A stretch of DNA of 12,159 nucleotides from JAGOZV01 sp964622895 (GCA_964622895.1 CAZUSB010000018.1:1-12159), one strand, 5' to 3'. Positions 5,011-11,529 are shown, counted from the stretch's first letter. The notes: generated from the letters alone by a model not told the origin. A program made the numbers and translations.

Positions 5011-7446
5011 ATGAAAAGATATAATCCTAGTGAAATCGAGCCAAAATGGCAAAAAATTTGGGCAGACAACAAAACCTATGTCGCCGACGATCAAAACAAA
5101 AAATCCAAAACTTATGTCGCTGCCATGTTTCCATATCCTAGCGGTTCAGGATTACACACAGGACATGCTAGAAACTATTCAATCGCAGATGCTATCGCAA
5201 GGTTTTATCGTCAGCGTGGTAGCAATGTTTTAAATCCGATTGGCTGGGATACCTTTGGTTTGCCGGCCGAAAATTACGCTATCAAAACCGGTCAGGCGCC
5301 GGCTGAAGTTACATCCAACAACATCGTAACCTTTAAAAACCAATTAGAGCGACTGGGTATGAGTTTTGATTGGTCAAGAGAACTTAACACTAGTGATCCA
5401 GATTATTACAAATGGACACAATGGATTTTTACGAAACTTTTTGAAAAGGGCTTGGCCTATCAAAAAGAAAGTTATCAATGGTGGGATCCGATAGATAAAA
5501 CCGTGCTAGCAAACGAGCAGGTGATAGGTGGTTTTAGCGAAAGAAGTGGCGCCAAAGTCGAAAAAAGACTGATGAAGCAATGGTTTTTCAAAATTACAGA
5601 ATATGCAGATGAGTTGTTGGAGGGATTGGACGACCTAGATTGGCCAGAGCATATAAAAATTGCGCAACGAAACTGGATCGGAAAGTCGGTCGGCGCAAAT
5701 ATCAAGTTTAGTCTGGAAAACAGCCCAGAAATGATAGAAGTATTTTCAACTCGCCCTGATACACTGTTTGGCTCAACATTTTTAGTCTTAGCGCCAGAAC
5801 ATGAGCTTGTGTCCAAAATCACCACCAAGTCCGAACAAGAAAAAGTCAAAGATTATATCGCTGCATCAGCCGCAAAAACTGACGTACAGCGGATGGAATC
5901 AAAAGAAAAAACCGGTGTCTTTACCGGAAGTTATGCCATCAATCCAGTCAATGGCAAAAAAATTCCGATTTGGATTGCTGATTATGTTTTGACCGGATAC
6001 GGGACAGGCGCAATTATGGCGGTTCCTGCGCATGATGAGCGCGATAATCAGTTTGCAAAAAAATATGATTTGCCAATAGTTCAAGTGATTGAAAAGCCTG
6101 ATGACAATACCGATACAGACCTGTATACCGGCGAGGGGGTGCTTGTAAACAGCGACGTCTACACAGGAACTCGTAGCGAAGACGCCAGAGAGCAAATCGT
6201 CAGTTGGCTGGAAGGTCAGGGAGTCGGAAAGTCAGAGACCACCTACAAGCTCCACGATTGGCTGATTAGTCGCCAACGTTATTGGGGTGCGCCGATACCA
6301 ATTGCTTATGACAAAGACGGTAAAGCCCATGCCATACCTGAAAAAGACTTGCCAGTATTATTACCGGAGGTAGATGATTATAAACCAGACGGTAGCGGCA
6401 AAGGGGTGTTGGCACGAAACAAAGATTTCCTTAAAGTGACGATTGACGGTCAAGAAATGACACGCGAGACAGACACGATGGATGGATTTGCTTGTAGTAG
6501 CTGGTATTTGCTACGCTATACCGATGCATTGAACTCGGAGCAGGCTTGGGATCCTGAGAAGGCTAACGCTTGGGCGCCGGTTGATTTTTATTGCGGTGGC
6601 GATCATGTTGTCGGGCACTTACTTTATGTGCGTTTTTGGACACGCGTATTTTATGATCTAGGACTAGTTGATTTTAAAGAGCCGATTAAAAAATTAGTTT
6701 ATAACGGTTATATCAATGCCGCCGATGGCACAAAGATGAGCAAGAGCAAAGGCAATACTGTAGATCCGCTTGAGTTGATTGATGCTGGTTATGGGGCAGA
6801 CGCCCTACGGGTTTATGAGTTATTTGTTGCTCCGTACAATCAAGATGCCTCTTTTGAGCCTCGTGGTGTGATTGGTACGCACCGGTTTTTGAATCGGGCG
6901 TTTACGTTAGTACAAGAGTATTTAACTCAGCCTGACGATGTTGTCGCAAAAAACAATGATAATGACGAAAAAATTAAACGAATTCAGCATAAAACAATCA
7001 AAAAGGTGACAAAAGATTTAAATCGGCTTGACTTTAACACCGCAATCGCTGCATTGATGGAATATGTCAACGAACTATTCAAGCTAAAAACGACAAACAT
7101 GCAAGGAGATAGCTGGAAAAGTGCGCTTGAGGATTTGGCAAAAATGATAGCGCCATTTGCGCCGCATCTTGGTGCAGAACTATGGCAACAATTAGGAAAC
7201 GATTCTATGCTTGAAGACGCCGGTTGGCCAGATTATAATGAGCGCTATTTGACCGAAGACGAGATTACAATCATGGTGCAGGTCAACGGCAAAATTAGGG
7301 GTGAGTTTATGGCAAGTAAGGGCTTGAGCGAGTCACAAGCTCTAGAACTGGCCACCGCACAAGAGAATGTATCGCGACATCTTGACGACAAAGAGCCAAA
7401 AAAGATTATTTTTATTCAAGACAAGTTATTAAATATAGTAGTGTAA
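5011..7446 (+). CDS. leuS: Leucyl-tRNA synthetase
   Basis: LeuRS charges tRNA-Leu with leucine in the cytoplasm and edits mischarged products. The 811-residue class I enzyme has FPYPSGSGLHTGH with the HIGH-type motif HTGH at 49-52, NPIGWDTFGLPAENYA at 75-90, and KMSKS at 575-579. The inserted CP1 editing domain is present with STRPDT (246-251) and GYGTGAIMAVPAHDERD (329-345), including the editing aspartate Asp345. The C-terminal anticodon-binding region and the VQVNGKIRGE segment are intact. The zinc-1 insert lacks cysteines (W158 and GGFSERSG, 173-180), as in several other bacterial LeuRS. No Shine-Dalgarno precedes the ATG; the sequence before it carries a promoter -10 instead, so leaderless or coupled initiation is likely. 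Upstream lies a terminator-ended RNA that may attenuate this gene. Confidence 0.98.
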   Translation: MKRYNPSEIEPKWQKIWADNKTYVADDQNKKSKTYVAAMFPYPSGSGLHTGHARNYSIADAIARFYRQRGSNVLNPIGWDTFGLPAENYAIKTGQAPAEVTSNNIVTFKNQLERLGMSFDWSRELNTSDPDYYKWTQWIFTKLFEKGLAYQKESYQWWDPIDKTVLANEQVIGGFSERSGAKVEKRLMKQWFFKITEYADELLEGLDDLDWPEHIKIAQRNWIGKSVGANIKFSLENSPEMIEVFSTRPDTLFGSTFLVLAPEHELVSKITTKSEQEKVKDYIAASAAKTDVQRMESKEKTGVFTGSYAINPVNGKKIPIWIADYVLTGYGTGAIMAVPAHDERDNQFAKKYDLPIVQVIEKPDDNTDTDLYTGEGVLVNSDVYTGTRSEDAREQIVSWLEGQGVGKSETTYKLHDWLISRQRYWGAPIPIAYDKDGKAHAIPEKDLPVLLPEVDDYKPDGSGKGVLARNKDFLKVTIDGQEMTRETDTMDGFACSSWYLLRYTDALNSEQAWDPEKANAWAPVDFYCGGDHVVGHLLYVRFWTRVFYDLGLVDFKEPIKKLVYNGYINAADGTKMSKSKGNTVDPLELIDAGYGADALRVYELFVAPYNQDASFEPRGVIGTHRFLNRAFTLVQEYLTQPDDVVAKNNDNDEKIKRIQHKTIKKVTKDLNRLDFNTAIAALMEYVNELFKLKTTNMQGDSWKSALEDLAKMIAPFAPHLGAELWQQLGNDSMLEDAGWPDYNERYLTEDEITIMVQVNGKIRGEFMASKGLSESQALELATAQENVSRHLDDKEPKKIIFIQDKLLNIVV

Positions 7447-7466
7447 CCATTTACTCTATAAAAACA

Positions 7467-7495
7467 TTGAAAACTTCGGTGTTTTACGCTATAAT
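7467..7495 (+). promoter_or_regulatory. Promoter of the rpmF-nusB-nudix-rnc unit
   Basis: TTGAAA (7467-7472), 17-base spacer, TATAAT (7490-7495). Expected start is near 7502, about 35 nt before the rpmF ATG, with AAGGAG at 7524-7529 as ribosome-binding site. Confidence 0.78.
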
Positions 7496-7536
7496 AGCCT
7501 TTAAGTTTTAATTATAATTCAAAAAGGAGTGTTCTT

Positions 7537-7683
7537 ATGGCAGAGCCAAAGAAACAGACGACACCACGTAAAACTGGCATGCGTCGTAGTCATATAAAGT
7601 TAAAGTTGGCGCGTAGTGTCAATTCAAAATCGCCAGTCAAGGCGTATACAACTAGTCGCGAAAGTGGCAAAAAACAGTCTTAA
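7537..7683 (+). CDS. rpmF: Ribosomal protein bL32, zinc-free short form
   Basis: L32 is a small protein of the large ribosomal subunit. The 48-residue frame reads MAEPKKQTTPRKTGMRRSHI and onward; the N-terminal PKK...MRRSH pattern is the L32 hallmark. The usual C-terminal zinc ribbon with two CxxC pairs is absent: residues 30-48 are basic and contain no cysteine, so this is a C-minus, shortened form (the family is usually about 55-60 residues). The start is supported by AAGGAG 7 bases upstream and a consensus promoter. It heads a unit with nusB 48 bases downstream. Nothing else in the window resembles L32. Confidence 0.88.
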   Translation: MAEPKKQTTPRKTGMRRSHIKLKLARSVNSKSPVKAYTTSRESGKKQS

Positions 7684-7731
7684 TACGCTGTAAATTTAAC
7701 AAATATTAAACCAAAAAGGAACTAAACGAAA

Positions 7732-8196
7732 ATGGCATCTAATCGGCATTTAGGGAGAATCATAGCATTGCAGGTGCTTTATGAGGTGGAAATTCGACGG
7801 CAATCAGAAGATTCTACAGTTGATGTCAAGGAGATTATAGACCGTCATCTTGAGCGTTACGACAAATCCATTGATGATACAGATTTTGTCTATGATTTGG
7901 TAAATGGTGTACTGAAACATCAAGCAGATCTAGACGAAAAAATCACAGTAATGGCACCGGATTGGCCGCTTGAACAGATAGCTCGGGTAGATCGTAATGT
8001 TTTGCGTCTCGGTATATATGAGTTAGCTCATGGCACTGCCAATGTACCACCAAAAGTTGCAATCAATGAAGCGATTGAACTAGCCAAGCTGTTTGGTTCC
8101 GATAATTCAAGTAAGTTTATAAACGGAGTTTTAGGCACTGTTTATCGCTCACTTGAGGAGGAGCCAGCAAATGACAAAGCAACAGTCTCTAAATAA
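7732..8196 (+). CDS. nusB: Transcription antitermination factor NusB
   Basis: NusB binds boxA RNA together with S10 and supports antitermination and rRNA transcription. The 154-residue all-helical product has RHLGRIIALQVLYEVE at 5-20, the central IARVDRNVLRLGIYEL at 83-98 and the highly conserved INEAIELAKLFG (111-122) followed by SSKFINGVLG. Length is typical. The ATG is preceded by AAAAAGGA (7713-7720) at 11 bases. The end of the gene overlaps the Nudix start by 26 bases, and that Nudix gene's Shine-Dalgarno lies inside nusB, so the two are probably translated in a coupled manner. The pairing with rnc downstream fits a role in rRNA synthesis and processing. Confidence 0.96.
   Translation: MASNRHLGRIIALQVLYEVEIRRQSEDSTVDVKEIIDRHLERYDKSIDDTDFVYDLVNGVLKHQADLDEKITVMAPDWPLEQIARVDRNVLRLGIYELAHGTANVPPKVAINEAIELAKLFGSDNSSKFINGVLGTVYRSLEEEPANDKATVSK
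8155..8161 (+). promoter_or_regulatory. Shine-Dalgarno fixing the Nudix start at 8171
   Basis: GAGGAGG lies inside the nusB coding region, 9 bases before the ATG at 8171. It supports that ATG over the TTG at 8153, which would sit upstream of this site with the site inside the coding sequence. Confidence 0.75.
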
Positions 8197-8677
8197 ATTT
8201 AAAGAATATTTTGACAAGCGCAAAAATCAGATTCAACAGATAGTCAGTGAACCGACTGCTGGTGGGATAATTTTTAGACACTCTGACAGCCAGGATGTAA
8301 ATGATATAGATATTTTGCTGATCCAAGATGCAAAAAATCGTTGGACGATCCCCAAGGGCCATATAGAGGAAGGCGAATCGGCAAAAGAGGCCGCCCGTCG
8401 GGAGATTGGCGAAGAAGCAGGATTGACAAATATAGATATGCTCGGTTGGTTGGGTAAGATTAATTTTCGTTATCGCAGGGTGGACAAGCTTGTACTGATG
8501 ACGACGCAGATTTATCTAGTTCGTGCCAAGGGTGATACCAATAAAATTCAAAAAGAAGAGTGGATGAACGATATTCGGTGGTTCAAGTTTCATGATGCGT
8601 TGGACGTAATAGAGTATGAAGATATCGGAAAACTGATGCTACTGGCAAAAAAACGCATTCGTCAGGAGAATCTATAA
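8171..8677 (+). CDS. Nudix hydrolase
   Basis: Nudix enzymes cleave nucleoside diphosphates linked to another group, using metal ions bound by the Nudix box. The 168-residue product has a full box at 63-85: GHIEEGES, seven residues to REIGEEAGL, matching GX5EX7REUXEEXGU. It is preceded by RWTIPKG (58-63), common in Ap4A-hydrolase and MutT-like members. The substrate cannot be told from the sequence. The N-terminal 25 residues are charged and helical-looking. I place the start at ATG 8171 because of GAGGAGG at 8155-8161; a TTG at 8153 would add six residues. It overlaps nusB by 26 bases and ends 2 bases before rnc, so it lies within a nusB-rnc operon. That context hints at an RNA or nucleotide role (inference). 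Confidence 0.92.
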   Translation: MTKQQSLNKFKEYFDKRKNQIQQIVSEPTAGGIIFRHSDSQDVNDIDILLIQDAKNRWTIPKGHIEEGESAKEAARREIGEEAGLTNIDMLGWLGKINFRYRRVDKLVLMTTQIYLVRAKGDTNKIQKEEWMNDIRWFKFHDALDVIEYEDIGKLMLLAKKRIRQENL

Positions 8678-8679
8678 TC

Positions 8680-9405
8680 ATGCACGAGATTCAACTTGCG
8701 CCATACAGGGAATTTGCCCAGAAAAAGTTGGGCGTAGAGTTTAATAACATTGAATTTTTAGTAGATGCTTTGACGCATCGTAGCTATGTAAATGAGCATC
8801 GCAAAAGTGCTTCTGGCCACAACGAACGAATGGAATTTTTAGGAGATGCAGTGTTAGAGCTGGTGGTGACTGAGTATTTATTTGAAAATTATGACGAACC
8901 CGAGGGGGTTTTGACCAGTTGGCGCGCCGCTTTGGTTAGAACAGAGAGTATAGGAGAGTCGGGAAAAGCGTTAGGTTATGAACCTCTAGTACGCATGAGT
9001 CGTGGTGAGAAACATGGCTCAGATAGTGCCAGGGCTAGGATACTGGCAAATGCTTTTGAGGCGGTGACTGGCGCAATTTACTTGGACCAGGGCTATGATG
9101 CGGCAAAGAAATTCATTCATGAAAACATAATTAACAAGTTGCCAAAAATATTGGAAACTGAAACCTGGAGAGATCCAAAATCTCATCTTCAAGAAGTTGC
9201 TCAACGTATAGATAGCCACACGCCTCAGTATCGCGTGTTGTCCGAGTCTGGTCCTGATCACGACAAAACATTTGAGGTGGCTGTTTATGTTAACGGCAAA
9301 GAGCGTGGACGGGGAGTTGGTACATCAAAGCAGGTCGCTCAACAAGAAGCGGCAAAGGATGCGTTAAAATACTACAAAAGAAAAGAACAAGAGGCAAAAA
9401 ACTAA
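8680..9405 (+). CDS. rnc: Ribonuclease III
   Basis: RNase III cleaves double-stranded RNA, including rRNA precursors. The 241-residue protein has the catalytic signature NERMEFLGDAVLE with Glu49, Glu52 and Asp56, the second metal-site segment ILANAFEAVTGAIYLDQGY at 121-139 with Glu127, and a C-terminal double-stranded RNA-binding domain from about 165 to 235 (DPKSHLQEVAQ, then GVGTSKQVAQQEAAKDAL). At 124 there is Asn where E. coli has the metal-site Asp114; Asn occurs at this position in some other lineages, so activity is still likely. The ATG follows the Nudix stop by 2 bases, with AGGAG at 8664-8668. It is the last gene of the rpmF unit; I see no terminator before the rpsP promoter, which begins 9 bases after the stop. 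Confidence 0.97.
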   Translation: MHEIQLAPYREFAQKKLGVEFNNIEFLVDALTHRSYVNEHRKSASGHNERMEFLGDAVLELVVTEYLFENYDEPEGVLTSWRAALVRTESIGESGKALGYEPLVRMSRGEKHGSDSARARILANAFEAVTGAIYLDQGYDAAKKFIHENIINKLPKILETETWRDPKSHLQEVAQRIDSHTPQYRVLSESGPDHDKTFEVAVYVNGKERGRGVGTSKQVAQQEAAKDALKYYKRKEQEAKN

Positions 9406-9413
9406 ATTTCAGG

Positions 9414-9442
9414 TTGACACCTCTGTAAAAATGATGTAAAAT
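9414..9442 (+). promoter_or_regulatory. rpsP promoter
   Basis: Consensus TTGACA (9414-9419), 17-base spacer, TAAAAT (9437-9442). Expected start is near 9449, giving a leader of about 43 nt. It is the best promoter match in the window, as expected for a ribosomal protein gene. Confidence 0.87.
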
Positions 9443-9491
9443 AGAGACTGAATAAAATATTATCAATAACTAAGTAAGGAAATAAAATTTT

Positions 9492-9923
9492 ATGCTTGCA
9501 ATTCGTTTACAACGACTAGGCCGCAAAGGCTACCCAACTTATCGTATCGCTGTCCAAGAAGCTCAACGACACCCATCAAGCGGGCGAGTTGTCGCTTATG
9601 TTGGCAGCTACAACCCTCATACAAAAGAGGTTACGGTTCAAACAGAACTAGCTCAAAAATACCTAGACAATGGTGCACAGCCAAGTCCACGTGTTGTTAA
9701 ACTTTTGAGTGAAAATGGCGTAAAAATGCCAGCTTGGGTAAAGGTTGCTAAAGCCGATCGCCAAAAATCTATCAAAAATGCAGAGAAGCTACGAAAAAAT
9801 CAGCCCAAAGAAGAAGTCGTAGAGGAAGTGGTAGAGGTGGTATCTGAGGAAGTTACTGAAGAGGCAGCGCCAGCGGCAGAAGAAGTAGCCCCTGAGGTGG
9901 AAAAAGACGCCGAAGAGAAATAA
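9492..9923 (+). CDS. rpsP: Ribosomal protein bS16 with long acidic C-terminal tail
   Basis: S16 is an assembly-promoting protein of the small ribosomal subunit. The core (about residues 1-85) has the family pattern: IRLQRLGRKGYPTYRIAVQ, YVGSYNPHT, and YLDNGAQPSPRVVKLLSENG. The usual protein is 80-90 residues; this one is 143. A basic connector (about 86-106) leads to a tail from about 107 on, made almost only of Glu, Val, Ala and a few Asp/Lys (EEVVEEVVEVVSEEVTEEA and onward). The tail is probably disordered and strongly negative. AAGGA (9476-9480) lies 11 bases before the ATG. The gene has its own consensus promoter and a terminator follows, so it is largely monocistronic rather than the first gene of the common rpsP-khpA-rimM-trmD-rplS operon. 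Confidence 0.97.
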   Translation: MLAIRLQRLGRKGYPTYRIAVQEAQRHPSSGRVVAYVGSYNPHTKEVTVQTELAQKYLDNGAQPSPRVVKLLSENGVKMPAWVKVAKADRQKSIKNAEKLRKNQPKEEVVEEVVEVVSEEVTEEAAPAAEEVAPEVEKDAEEK

Positions 9924-9943
9924 AACTCTTAATCCGATTTTTG

Positions 9944-9980
9944 AAAATTGCTCGTCTACGTGCGGGCAATTTTGATATTT
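9944..9980 (+). terminator. Intrinsic terminator after rpsP
   Basis: AAAATTGC (9944-9951) pairs with GCAATTTT (9966-9973) and TCG (9952-9954) with CGG (9963-9965, one G-U), an 11-bp stem with an 8-nt loop; TTTT and an AT-rich tail follow. The tail overlaps the -35 of the khpA promoter. Confidence 0.75.
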
Positions 9981-10001
9981 AAATGCAGGTTATGGTACAA
10001 T
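9972..10001 (+). promoter_or_regulatory. khpA promoter
   Basis: TTGATA (9972-9977), 18-base spacer, TGGTACAAT extended -10 (TACAAT at 9996-10001). Expected start is near 10008, 39 nt before the ATG. Confidence 0.6.
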
Positions 10002-10046
10002 TAAAGTACTATTAGTAAAAGCGACAGTGCGACAAGGGAGGACAAA

Positions 10047-10436
10047 ATGTCAACAATAGACCAACAATTCATAGAGTATGTAGTAAAGTCACTAGTAACA
10101 AATCCAGACGATGTAGTCGTCGAGAGGGATATAGACGAAAAGGGAGTTTTACTAACTCTTACTGTAAATCCAGAAGATCTTGGACGAGTGATTGGAAAGC
10201 GCGGAGTGACCGCTCAAAGCTTGCGTACACTCTTACGGGCATTGGGAACTAAAAATGATGCACGTTATAACCTAAAGATCGTCAACAATGATGACAATTA
10301 TGTGCGCCCAGAACCAGTTTTATCCACAGAAGAAGAGGTTGTGGAAACTGTAACAGATGAAGGTGTGGATAATGCTAGTGATTACTCAAAAAAGACCCGC
10401 GAAGAGCTTGCAGAACTAGACGATCTTGATATATAA
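10047..10436 (+). CDS. khpA: KH-domain RNA-binding protein KhpA with acidic C-terminal extension
   Basis: KhpA (YlqC family) is a small single-KH protein that binds RNA, often with the partner KhpB. The KH core spans about residues 1-80: FIEYVVKSLVTNPDDVVVE, then LTVNPEDLGRVIGKRGVTAQ with the nucleic-acid-gripping GKRG at 50-53, then LRTLLRALGTKNDARYNLKIV. KhpA is normally 75-80 residues; here an extra 49 residues follow, acidic and low in hydrophobics (TEEEVVETVTDEGVDNASD), ending TREELAELDDLDI, which could be a short helix. The strong Shine-Dalgarno GGGAGG (10036-10041) is 5 bases from the ATG. Its place between rpsP and trmD is the classical one, except that rimM is missing. Confidence 0.95.
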   Translation: MSTIDQQFIEYVVKSLVTNPDDVVVERDIDEKGVLLTLTVNPEDLGRVIGKRGVTAQSLRTLLRALGTKNDARYNLKIVNNDDNYVRPEPVLSTEEEVVETVTDEGVDNASDYSKKTREELAELDDLDI

Positions 10437-10442
10437 TAAAAA

Positions 10443-10504
10443 CAGTTCAAACAAATGAACTGCGAGAATGCTCTATGCGAGCAACTTTATAAGAAGTTGA
10501 GAGC
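10443..10504 (+). other. Tandem hairpins between khpA and trmD
   Basis: Hairpin A: CAGTTCA (10443-10449) with TGAACTG (10456-10462), 6-nt loop. Hairpin B: CAACTT (10482-10487) with AAGTTG (10494-10499), stacked on GCTCT (10470-10474) with AGAGC (10500-10504). GCTC (10470-10473) can alternatively pair with GAGC (10479-10482), which excludes the outer helix. These lie in the 3' untranslated part of the khpA message before its terminator. Function unknown; mRNA stabilisation or a processed small RNA are options. Confidence 0.5.
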
Positions 10505-10518
10505 TTATATGTTTAAGG

Positions 10519-10556
10519 AACCCACCTTTGTTTATACGAGGTGGGTTGTTTAATTG
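10519..10556 (+). terminator. Intrinsic terminator after khpA
   Basis: AACCCACCT (10519-10527) pairs perfectly with AGGTGGGTT (10539-10547) over an 11-nt loop, followed by GTTTAATTGTT. The tail overlaps the -35 of the trmD promoter. Confidence 0.8.
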
Positions 10557-10582
10557 TTAAAGTTATAAAAAGATGAGATAAT
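10554..10582 (+). promoter_or_regulatory. trmD promoter
   Basis: TTGTTA (10554-10559), 17-base spacer, extended -10 TGAGATAAT (GATAAT at 10577-10582). Expected start is near 10589, leaving a 19-nt leader before the ATG at 10608. Confidence 0.62.
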
Positions 10583-10607
10583 ATACAAAGTAAGAAGATT
10601 ATTGCAG

Positions 10608-11282
10608 ATGAGAAAGTTTCAAGTCATTACATTATTTCCCGAGATGTTTGAGCCAGTTTTTGGCTCGTCTATGATGTGGAAGGCGCAAAAAGAGGGCATT
10701 GTAGAGCTATCTACGGTAGACTTGCGAGATTTTGGGCTAGGACCAAGGAGGCAAGTAGATGACACGCCATATGGCGGTGGTGACGGCATGCTTTTGATGA
10801 TTGAACCGTTAGTAAAGGCGATTGAGTTTGCAAAAACAGAGGATCCAAAGGCAAAAGTGGTCCTGTTAACGCCAAAGGGTTATTTGTGGCAACAAAAAAT
10901 GGCGTCTCAGTGGGCGCTTGACGTAGATTTACTTGGCGAGCCGCAGGGTTATATATTCATCTGCGGACGCTACGAGGGCTATGATGAGAGGGTTATAAAG
11001 TATGTAAATGAGCAGGTGCGGGTAGGAGATTATATATTAACCGGTGGCGAATTGCCGGCAATGACGATTATTGACAGTGTAGTGCGTTTGATTCCGGGCG
11101 TGCTGGGTGGTGAGGAAAGCGCTGCTATAGAAAGTTTTGCCGATGGCGAGACGTTGGAGTTTCCGCAATATACACGTCCGCAAAATTATGAGGGTATGGA
11201 AGTTCCGCCGGTTCTTTTGAGTGGCAATCACGCAGAGATTGAAAAGTGGCGTCAAGAAAATAGTCTTAAGGTACAAAAATAG
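10608..11282 (+). CDS. trmD: tRNA (guanine-N1)-methyltransferase TrmD
   Basis: TrmD methylates G37 next to the anticodon of tRNAs using S-adenosylmethionine, preventing +1 frameshifting. The 224-residue product starts MRKFQVITLFPEMF and has VDDTPYGGGDGMLLM (50-64), the knot segments VVLLTPKG (84-91) and IFICGRYEGYDERV (116-129), and GDYILTGGELPAM (140-152) with IDSVVRLIPGVLG after it. The C-terminal domain has FPQYTRPQNYEG and LLSGNHAEIEKWR, both typical. I choose ATG 10608; the in-frame TTG at 10602 adds only two residues not seen in the family. The Shine-Dalgarno is weak. No rimM precedes it and no rplS follows, unlike the classical cluster. Two hairpins downstream may end transcription. 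Confidence 0.97.
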   Translation: MRKFQVITLFPEMFEPVFGSSMMWKAQKEGIVELSTVDLRDFGLGPRRQVDDTPYGGGDGMLLMIEPLVKAIEFAKTEDPKAKVVLLTPKGYLWQQKMASQWALDVDLLGEPQGYIFICGRYEGYDERVIKYVNEQVRVGDYILTGGELPAMTIIDSVVRLIPGVLGGEESAAIESFADGETLEFPQYTRPQNYEGMEVPPVLLSGNHAEIEKWRQENSLKVQK

Positions 11283-11333
11283 TTTTAAGATACAAAATAA
11301 TTTTTTGGGAGAATACCCAAGTATTGGAAATAT

Positions 11334-11360
11334 GAATAAGGGGCAAAAAGCCCCTTATTC
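11334..11360. terminator. Perfect 11-bp inverted repeat downstream of trmD
   Basis: GAATAAGGGGC (11334-11344) and GCCCCTTATTC (11350-11360) form a perfect stem with a five-A loop. No clean T-tract follows on either strand, so it may be a terminator, an RNA-end stabiliser or a binding site. Confidence 0.45.
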
Positions 11361-11367
11361 TGTTGTG

Positions 11368-11401
11368 GTGGATCTCGTATAGCGATGAGTCACATTTTTT
11401 T
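11368..11401 (+). terminator. Probable second terminator downstream of trmD
   Basis: GTG (11368-11370) with CAC (11391-11393) and CTCG (11374-11377) with CGA (11383-11385) plus GAG (11387-11389) form an imperfect bulged hairpin, followed by seven T at 11395-11401. The stem is weak but the T-tract is clear. Confidence 0.45.
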
Positions 11402-11494
11402 GTTGGTGTGTTTGTTTTTGTAACGTTCGCTACTTATTATATTAACCTAAAGCTTTATAAAAGACAAGACTTTTTTTAGTAAATTTTACGAAAG

Positions 11495-11523
11495 TTGTTC
11501 AAAAAAGGGTTATTTAGTATAGT
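11495..11523 (+). promoter_or_regulatory. Leaderless-type promoter of the last membrane protein gene
   Basis: TTGTTC (11495-11500), 17-base spacer, TATAGT (11518-11523). Counting seven bases on from the -10 puts the start of transcription at 11530, the A of the ATG, so the message would have no leader. There is no Shine-Dalgarno. Confidence 0.65.
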
Positions 11524-11529
11524 TAGAGT

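Noticed and set aside
5475..6195. Minus-strand open frames inside leuS, and similar ones in ligA, rnc and trmD
   Set aside because: They lie opposite strongly conserved coding frames, have no ribosome-binding sites and resemble no protein family.
7470..7485. Hairpin with UUCG loop as leuS terminator
   Set aside because: The stem is only about five pairs with a bulge and lies inside the spacer of the rpmF promoter, so it is more likely incidental.
8153..8155. TTG at 8153 as the Nudix start
   Set aside because: The Shine-Dalgarno GAGGAGG at 8155-8161 correctly serves the ATG at 8171 and would lie inside the coding region if the TTG were used.
10602..10604. TTG at 10602 as the trmD start
   Set aside because: The ATG at 10608 gives the standard TrmD N-terminus; the two added residues are not typical and no better ribosome-binding site supports the TTG.
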